Assembly (NCBI GenBank): GCA_020466095.1
Contig: CM035808.1
Span: 29,338,959 to 29,402,958 of the forward strand
From: Chlorops oryzae
Taxonomy: Eukaryota > Arthropoda > Insecta > Diptera > Chloropidae
DNA: 64,000 nt
Reading direction: 5' to 3'
In this document: piece after piece, positions 57,140-64,000 of the stretch
How the letters are laid out: each line of letters begins with the position of its first letter
Numbering within the stretch: the first letter of the stretch is position 1
Made by a program: the position numbers and the translations under genes
Notes under the pieces: model-generated
The model's input: the letters and a program-made list of their open reading frames with translations, nothing else
Told to the model about the DNA's origin: nothing
Database searches by the model: none

Positions 57140-58281
57140 TCAGAGTTGCAATTTCGGTTGTGGCAAACCTCTGGCACCGAGACCAGTTATTTTAAAAAGA
57201 TATCCCGCTGGTGAGGGCTCATTGAATCGAGACGACGTTGCTACATACAAAATATCAAGATTTGGCCCACCAAATGCAGCAGAAGAAAGCTGTTTACATG
57301 GCAGTTTGATCTCCATCAAAATTTTTCGTGTCCTTGGATCAAATTTGTAAATAGTTCCAGTATTGAAGAGAGTAATGTAAAGGTTGCCGTCACTGTCGAT
57401 AGTCATGCCATCCGGGAGCTTAAGGTGCTCTCTCGTGTCCGTCAAATGTAGATCAAGAATGACTTTAGGATTTTCTATAAAATTAATCAATACGAATGAA
57501 ATATCTCTGATTATAAGGTTTCGACTTCTTCAACTATACTTACTAATAGCACCGGTACTGGGATCATAATCGTATTCACGTACATTATAAGATCCCGTAT
57601 CAATGAAATAGAACTTTTTCAAATTATCATTGAAAGCCATGCCATTAGAGATGCCGACATCGCCTTGCACGCTTTCCACATTGCCTTTATCGTATTTGTA
57701 AAGCGTTCCCATTTTTTGGGCGAACTCATCGCCAGAAGCGTACATTGTACCAACGAATAGACGACCCTTGGAATCGCACTTGCCCACATTCATGCGATTA
57801 TCGCTGAGTTTTGGATCGGTCTCCACTTCAAAGAGCACACTATCCACAGTGCACTTTTCACTCATGCCATCCCAGTTGACAATAATGACGCGACGTAATA
57901 GAGCAACAGCAAATTTATCGGGACTTCCCTCGATGGGCATCACAAATACTGGCATACCCACATGCGGTAGTTTACAGGAATAAACTTGATTCTCTTTATA
58001 GGAATAACGCAGTAGTTTCCCATCGAAATCGACGTAATAAATACTTTGTGTTTCATTCACCCAATGAGGACTTTTTCCCAAGCCAGCATATGAACAAGGT
58101 ATAGCTTCAACTTTATATTGAGTCTGAAATTCATTTATGTATGTATTTAAGAAAAAAAAAATTTTTTTTTTTTTGAACACTTTTCGACTTTTTTTCCCTA
58201 TTCGGTACTTACCACCTTCGTTCCCTGGCGCACCTGCACCTCCATTGTCACTTCAGTTTCTTCTTCCGTTGCAGCCGACAT
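57140..58281 (-). CDS. Regucalcin / SMP-30 family protein with altered metal site, three exons
   Basis: Minus-strand exons 58281-58213, 58123-57544 and 57474-57140 join in phase to 327 codons. Exon 1 encodes a 23-residue acidic leader (MSAATEEETEVTMEVQVRQG...) absent from the second paralogue, whose start matches the beginning of exon 2 (QYKVEA). The six-bladed propeller family is recognised by SPHWVNE, GRLFVGTMYASGD, GISNGM, LPDGMTID and the C-terminal FKITGLGARG. Against human regucalcin, Asn154 and Asp204 equivalents are kept (GISNG, LPDG), and Arg101 and Asn103 too (DNRMN). Glu18, the first metal ligand, is Lys here (GLGKSPHW) and the Asp of NDGK is Val (NVGK). Calcium or zinc binding and lactonase action are therefore doubtful. 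Genes of this family in flies are often cytosolic and fat-body or egg expressed. The duplicated fragment at 53365 derives from exon 3. Confidence 0.92.
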
Positions 58282-59430
58282 GTTGATTTGCGTTATAAGC
58301 CTAAAAGAATTGCAATCAATTGAATAAATTTACCAACCTATCCAATTCTTAATTAATTGCACTACAAAGACGACCCCGACGGCCGCGTCTACGTAATGAT
58401 GGGAAGCAATAAAAAATAAAAAATAAAAGCTTAAAAAAAAATAAGTTTTCCCCTTCACGGTTTTATGCTACCCACAGAAATAAGCTGTATGCCAACAGCA
58501 GCTTTGCACTGTGCGAACCCATTGCACTTGTCGAAAGCTCTAGCCGCAAGTGACTGAGAAATCTTTTCCACTTGTTGATTTAAAATAGTCTATTCGACTT
58601 TCAATAACCGATGATTGGACCTGCTAGGTGTGAGGCTTGCATTCACTTGAGTGATTAAATACGGTGAGATTGAAAAGCGTACCTTGGTAGTTAAAATGTG
58701 TTATGTAATAATTAAAAATAAGTACGTTTTTTACGACTATGAATTATTGCAGCTTTAAAATAAAAATATTGTTTTTCTCTTTGAATTTTAAAATGACAAA
58801 AAATTCTGTCGTTCCACAATGGAAGGAAAAAGACTCTCTGATCGAAACGATTACATAAAAAATATTCCAAAATTTCAATTCACTCCAAAGCGATAACACT
58901 TTTTTGACCTATGCTCGAATATGCTATCATTTTATTTCCATAAATCACTCTTTTCGTTTGTATTATTTTATTTTGTTTTTATAGAATACCGGAGCAAAAA
59001 TATGATTTTCACTTTTCGCTAATTGAGAAATTTAAGCATTTAATTGGTGTTTTAAAAAATCATTTAAATTGTCGCAAAGGATCCTTCGATGATGCTATCT
59101 TAACATTCAAAAGGTCAATTTTATTAGCTGCACTATATAAAAATATTCACTCTTCGAGAAATACATATATTTGCAGTGGGCTATTGACACTATTCCCCAA
59201 AATACTGTTGATGATTATCTAAAAAAATTTTTTTTAAAATAAGTATTAATTTAATTAGGTTACAGTTTGCGGTGGCCCCTAAAGTCTGGTTCTTATAGCA
59301 TGCTTTTGTTTTCTCTTTTCACACAACTTTCTCACCGTTTTCCTCTCACTATCTATATTGCCAAGTCAACGACGCAAATATTTACATAGGCACACTGCAG
59401 TATATTTATACTGCATAACACATTTTAAGT
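58282..59430. other. Upstream region of the first regucalcin gene
   Basis: Short 5' flank, then AT-rich intergenic sequence with no gene or clear repeat. The (-)-strand promoter is expected here but no TATA element was singled out. Confidence 0.5.
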
Positions 59431-60295
59431 ACCAGTATTGGCATACTAAGTACTGAAATTTCACCTGCATTACCAGTACTGATTTACTGATACTGAAAAT
59501 ACCTACTGATATTATATTGGCTTTGTTGTTTGCTTATTTGTACCTACATATATTTCAAGGATTTTTCAAAATAGAAACCTATACAAAAACCCCTGCAGTA
59601 TTTTGAGATAGTAAATATTGAAAAAAAAAACACTAACAGTTGGCCAGACCCCTTTGCTGATACTGCATTGATTTTGCACTATCAGCAGGTATTTTCAGTT
59701 CCAGTAAATCAGTACTGGTAGTGCAGGTTGTCCGTTTTTGTCGCTGTCACTACGCAACGAAACCCTGACAGCAGCAAAAAACGGGAAAAAAGGAGGGAAA
59801 CACTTCAAGCTCAGCGGCTCGGGCTTTTTCCCCCCAATACTAATTAGCAACACTAGTTGCTTCAAGGCTTTAAGTTTCCAGGAGTCGATCGCGTCGCGCG
59901 AATTCTCTCTCGTCCGTTTTATAAGTGAACAGCATCGTGTTAAATAGTTTGTACCCGGTTTTTTTGAGTATTTCTAGTCGTCGTCGCGGACATCTTCCCG
60001 AAAACAGTGCGATAGCTCCCTCAACATCATCCGAAGTCAGCATCAGCATCGCAGCGCAATTCGAAAGGTACGTGGTTGGTTTTTTCTTCTTTGAAACGAT
60101 TTTCCATTGCTCCATCAGTTGGTTGGACGACCAATTGATCTTTGTGGCACTAACACAGGTGAAATTTCATTACCAGTAAATCAGTACTGGTAATGCAAGT
60201 GACATTGCAGTACTCAGATAGAATTTACTGGTAATGCACATTGAATTGCAATATCGGTAAAATATTATTTTCACTGCATTTGTACTGGTAATGAA
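59431..60295. repeat. Cluster of TACTGGTA/TACCAGTA palindromic repeats around a promoter-like insert
   Basis: Seven copies of TACCAGTA or ACTGGTA occur, several as CAGTAAATCAGTACTGGTA(A/G)TGCA, in opposite orientations at 59456-59490, 59690-59727 and 60168-60200. The 59456 and 59690 blocks are inverted copies, as in a MITE of about 270 bp. Between 59728 and 60166 lies a less AT-rich segment with TATAAG at 59918-59923 and a donor-like AAAG|GTACGTGG near 60068. It may be a non-coding first exon or part of the element. No protein frame is supported. Confidence 0.5.
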
Positions 60296-62036
60296 AAGTG
60301 CCTATCTATGACGAAAATATAACGCTAAGAGTTTCATTCCGATAACTTTAGTAATACCGGAGATATAAGGAGCAAACAATTGAGGATCCCAAAATTCACA
60401 AAAATCACTTTTGAAGCCCACTGTAATTAATCTTTTAATTTAGAAATGTTTTCCAAATCAACTCCTCTCCACAGTAAAACATTATTATCTTGCAGAGACA
60501 CTGATAAGCTGCCGTGGGTAGCTTCTTTCTTTATACAGTCAGACTTCCATAACTCGAACTTCTACAAATCGAATTTTCTATAACTCTAACTTTTTCTTTT
60601 CATAATGGTGGTTTGAGTTTTGGAAGTTTCACTAGAATTTAAACGGTGTATGAGTATGAAATCTAAATTGTTTACTTGTTGTTAAATGTAAAATTTAGTA
60701 GAGCTTTCTTTGAGTTACGATGTCACGTTGTTGCGATGGTATTAAAATGAATTATATGAAAAAATCTTTTTTTTTATAATTAAAAGTTTAAATTGATAAT
60801 TAGCGGTTTTCAATCACTGTGCAAACACATCAGATCGATTAAGTACAATGAAAGTCCCAACAATACTGCTCGAGAATCTGGAATTTCTTTTTTTAACGAC
60901 TGCAGAAGGAAATGAAAAAAGATAAGAAATTCATAAGAGAGAGTCGTCAAAGGAGGGAAATTTTCTCTTATCGAATATTATGACTTTATTGAGACTTCTG
61001 ATTCTCTTCGAGAGATTAAGAGGAATTTATTTTTATACTTATAATTGCAATTGTGTTTTTTGATAAAATTTTGCTGAACAACGAAACAATTTGTGCGATG
61101 CGTTGGCTGCAATTTACACAAAGCTTTGCAATAATTTCAATAATTTTTAATCAGTAAACTGCGACGGTGCATGGAAAATTTCCATTATTATCGAAGGGTT
61201 AATATTGGATTTCTTTTGGTGCTTATCATGATGAATAAATGAATTCGGAAATCAAAGATTAGATTTTCATTTTAATTGATGAAGCAAAATCAATTTTTAA
61301 TAGAGCTCAATAAAAAAAAGGCTCTGATATGTCAAACATTTCGGGCTGCGCAAACAAATTCGCATGAAATTAAAGTCAGTATCAGTCACAATGAAATGAA
61401 GATTAAATCGTCGTTTTTAATGATCGTAAGCAGAGTAAATCAAATGGTTGAATACAAATAAAACAGGGAGCGTTTTTCAATAATGAGGTCACTTGACCGT
61501 GCTAATAAATTCTAACATATCTTCTATCCTTACCGCAGGGTGAATCATTTATGATTTAAGGGCTTGGCAAACTCGCGGACCCTAGCCAAATGTCCACAAA
61601 TTCATTATTCGGATATGGGATCAATTTGATAGTGCAGGAACCTTAATGGGGAATGTATGAAGGGTTGACCAAATGAACTACAATTAGTATTGATGTGGTT
61701 CAGCTAAGTATACTAAGTATAATTGTATTAACACATTTATCTATGACGCGAAAATGGTACCAAAAGGACCCGGACGCCCCAGAATTCGTATAAACATACT
61801 GCCCGGTCGTTGGGTACGGCTCTACGAAGAATATCGTTGGGGCTTTGGTACTAATGGATCGAGGATAGCGCCGGATCTCGACCCAGGACGCTGATTCGTT
61901 CCATGCCCACTGATGAGGCCAAATTGGAACACATTGATATGTTGGCTCCCCCAGTCATTTTACTGAGCACGCATCATTGGGTGTTGTGTAGAGAAGAATC
62001 GCGTGTATAGTCCGCACATCAAACTAATACAGGGGA
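60296..62036. other. Intergenic DNA between the regucalcin genes
   Basis: Mostly AT-rich. A phrase CAGTCAGACTTCCATAACTCGAACTTC at about 60535 resembles a pogo-like end, without a matching right end. At 61747-61985 a coding-like fragment is described separately. Confidence 0.5.
61747..61985 (+). pseudogene. Unrecognised coding-like fragment with a frame break
   Basis: Less AT-rich than its surroundings. One frame reads KGPGRPRINILPGRWVRLYE and continues EYRWGFGTNGSRIAPDLDPG to a TGA; a second frame then carries TLIRSMPTDEAKLEHIDMLA-PPVILL. The two parts look like one protein with a one-base shift. It has no start context, introns or poly(A) tail that I can see. I do not recognise the family; a decayed processed copy of a gene is possible. 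Confidence 0.35.
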
Positions 62037-62264
62037 CAGCCCCATTCTTAAAATTTCCAGGGAATTTTTCTCTGCAAATTATAAAAAATTTCCTCATTCG
62101 ATACAAACTGTAAAGGGAATATAAAGCGAACAAGAATTTCGAATATTTTTTAGGCAAAAGTCGTCATATTCTCCCTTTATTGACTATTAAAATACTTCCA
62201 CTCTCCACGGAAACAAATTTTTGGGGGGAAAATTCCCCGGGAGTATTCGTTTAGAATAGGGATG
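62037..62264. mobile_element. MITE family copy 4
   Basis: Begins CAGCCCCATTCTTAAAATTTCC and ends CCCCGGGAGTATTCGTTTAGAATAGGGATG, with the common interior (AATTTCGAATATTTTTTAGGCAAAAGTCGTCATATTC). It lies just downstream of the second regucalcin gene. Confidence 0.7.
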
Positions 62265-62314
62265 AAAGTAAATATCAATCACAATGATATTTATGTTTTC
62301 AATGACTGCGTAGT

Positions 62315-62320
62315 TTTATT
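62315..62320 (-). terminator. Polyadenylation signal candidate, second regucalcin gene
   Basis: AATAAA on the minus strand, about 40 bases after the stop codon. Confidence 0.5.
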
Positions 62321-62359
62321 TAACAACAAAAGGAAATTCATAGAATTATAATGGTCTTA

Positions 62360-63411
62360 TCAAATGTTAAATTTGGTCATGGGAAATCCTTTAGCACGAA
62401 TGCCTGTTACTTTAAAAGTTAAGCCCGCCGGATACGGCTCTCCGCATTTCGCTGCAGTGGTTACATACAAAATATCCAAATTGGGACCGCCGAAAGCGAG
62501 AGACGTTATTTGTTTGCATGGCATTTTAATTTCCATTAATGTCCTTCCAGTTCTATTTATGTAAAGAATACTTTAAGAGAAAGTAAAGAGAAAAAAGAAT
62601 ATCATATCTGATAATTCTACCTAGGATCGAATTTGTATACGGTATGACCATTGCAAGTGGCCACATATATATTTCCAGCAGTATCCATGGTCAGTCCGTC
62701 GGGATGAAGGTGATCTTTTCGACTTGTTCTACGTACATCATAAACAACTCGAGGATTAACTAAAAAGAAAAAAAGAATTCCATTTTGATCAAAGATTAAA
62801 TTGAAGCCGCTTATTTTCTACTTACGGATTTTTCCACTCTTGAGATCATAGTCATACTCCTTGACATCATAGTCGGTTGTATCGACGAAATAAAATTTAT
62901 CTCCTCGTTCAGTCCAAACTAAGCCATTGGAAATTCCAATATCATCCTTTAACATGACTGGCCTCCGGCCCTTTTCGAATTTAAACAGTTCACCCCAACG
63001 GTGTCGAAGCAAATCACCAATATCCCGCATTGTGCCAGCGAATAGACGGCCACATGGATCGCATTTGCCATCGTTCAAACGATTGCCCGTATATTTCTCA
63101 TCCGTCTGGACTTCGTAGAGTGTGCGTTCAACGTTGCACGTCTCATCGATGCCATTCCATGTCACAATCACAACGCGACGGTCACATCCGACTACGAATT
63201 TGTCGTTCTCTCCTTCGACGGGTATTACAAACGACGAAAAGTCCTCGCCATTGATTTTACTGCCATATATCTTCCCAGATCTGTAGTCGTATCGCAGAAG
63301 CTTCCCAATCGGAAGGTCTACATAGTAAAGACATTGCCTCTCAATGTCCCAATGCGGTGCCTCACCCAGAAAAGCATAGGAGTTATACAATGGCTCAATT
63401 TTATAAGGCAT
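62360..63411 (-). CDS. Regucalcin / SMP-30 family protein, three exons
   Basis: Minus-strand exons 63411-62826, 62759-62621 and 62570-62360 join in phase to 311 codons. The start MPYKIEP aligns with the beginning of exon 2 in the neighbouring paralogue. The family hallmarks are complete: GEAPHW (Glu18 ligand kept), GNRLNDGKCD (Arg101, Asn103 and Asp104 kept), GISNGL (Asn154) and HPDGLTMD (Asp204). A calcium/zinc-binding gluconolactonase-type enzyme is expected; in animals the family acts in ascorbate-type lactone chemistry and calcium handling. The gene shares exon borders 2 and 3 partly with the paralogue but has an extra intron (62571-62620) splitting the last exon. It lies 4 kb upstream of the paralogue's start, same strand, so the pair is a tandem duplication. 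MITE copies flank it on both sides. Confidence 0.94.
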
Positions 63412-63738
63412 TTTCGAGTAAAAAGGAAACCCGAAGATTAACCCAGTCTAAATAGAAACCATGAAAAGAGTGCGAAGGTATTTTTTTTTGTTGGAATTTA
63501 GAAATTTATTTTCATTTTCCTAAAAACGTCAAATATTTTAAATGTTTTCAATTTAACAAAAAAAAAATTTATTCAGAGGTATTCATGTATATACATGTAG
63601 TTTCCTTGTCATTCAAAAAAGTAACTCTCCAGTATCTAACTTCAAAATAATAAACATGGTAGACCGCAAAAAAAAAACACTATAGGGGCCTACATGGAGA
63701 AGAAGCCGTTAAAACCGATGCCTCAAAAGTGAAGTTAT
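63412..63738. other. 5' flank of the second regucalcin gene
   Basis: AT-rich; the text upstream of the start has CTCGAAAATG context. No further exon was found before the MITE. Confidence 0.5.
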
Positions 63739-63951
63739 CTGCCCGATTCTTAATATTCCCGGGGAATCTATCCCTGTGAATGTGAAGAAAATTATTCCAT
63801 TCTGAGCGCACTGGCAAGAGAATATAATGGGAGAAAGAATTTCGAACATTTTTGAGCAAAGAACATCACAGGTTTTCTTTTATTGATGCTTGAACTACTT
63901 CCTTTTGAGGGGAGAAAAATTCCCGGGGAATATTCATTTAGAATTGGGCTG
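63739..63951. mobile_element. MITE family copy 5 (best-preserved right end)
   Basis: Begins CTGCCCGATTCTTAATATTCCCGG and ends CCCGGGGAATATTCATTTAGAATTGGGCTG. TAT lies directly before and after, consistent with a 3-bp target duplication. Confidence 0.78.
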
Positions 63952-64000
63952 TATATGAAAATAAGTCCCACGGAAATACAGTTTAGGTTAAAATCAATAT

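Overview
This is eukaryotic DNA from a cyclorrhaphan fly, most likely a tephritid-type fruit fly. The species call is an inference. Signs are the AT-rich sequence, short GT-AG introns beside very long ones, a fly-type ZAD zinc-finger gene, a sperm-type leucyl aminopeptidase, two fly-style regucalcin genes, many TACATA-type microsatellites and many small inverted-repeat transposons. I see no CRISPR array, rRNA or intact tRNA gene.

Layout. 1-9493 is intergenic: a decayed repeat-encoded protein at about 0.95-2.0 kb and a 1.4-kb polypurine minisatellite at 6.1-7.5 kb. 9494-31416 (+) is a five-exon Ras-family GTPase of 301 codons, RASD/Dexras-like, with introns of 3.7, 13.0, 4.2 and 0.08 kb. Its introns hold a 978-bp terminal-inverted-repeat element, a 490-bp hAT-type element with an exact 8-bp target duplication, a 2.6-kb segment between inverted repeats, a CCCTGCAGGAA-ended element and a dense field of ATCGAT motifs. 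31417-35209 is 3'-UTR and intergenic DNA.

35210-49537 (-) is one large ZAD plus about 21-finger C2H2 gene. I reconstructed it from eight exons with consistent phases (about 1,867 codons), except for one missing base in each of two GC-rich trinucleotide tracts. Its 7.9-kb first intron carries an intronless same-strand gene (43730-45385) for an M17 leucyl aminopeptidase relative of 551 aa that has lost two catalytic-site residues, as expected of a sperm structural pseudoenzyme.

49538-57139 is dominated by a tandem segmental duplication spaced about 3.85-3.9 kb. It contains a pair of glycine-rich open frames, a regucalcin exon fragment and a 440-bp perfect-looking foldback. 57140-58281 (-) and 62360-63411 (-) are two regucalcin/SMP-30 genes. 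The first has lost the first metal ligand and a second conserved acidic residue; the second keeps them. A roughly 220-bp MITE family (five copies) is scattered from 42.4 to 64 kb.

No operon-like cooperation is expected: the protein genes are independent units (signalling GTPase, DNA-binding factor, sperm protein, two calcium-binding/lactonase-fold enzymes). The most useful points for a curator are the two apparent frameshifts in the zinc-finger gene, the nested pseudoenzyme, the divergent regucalcin pair, and the duplicated glycine-rich locus that may hold an unannotated gene pair.
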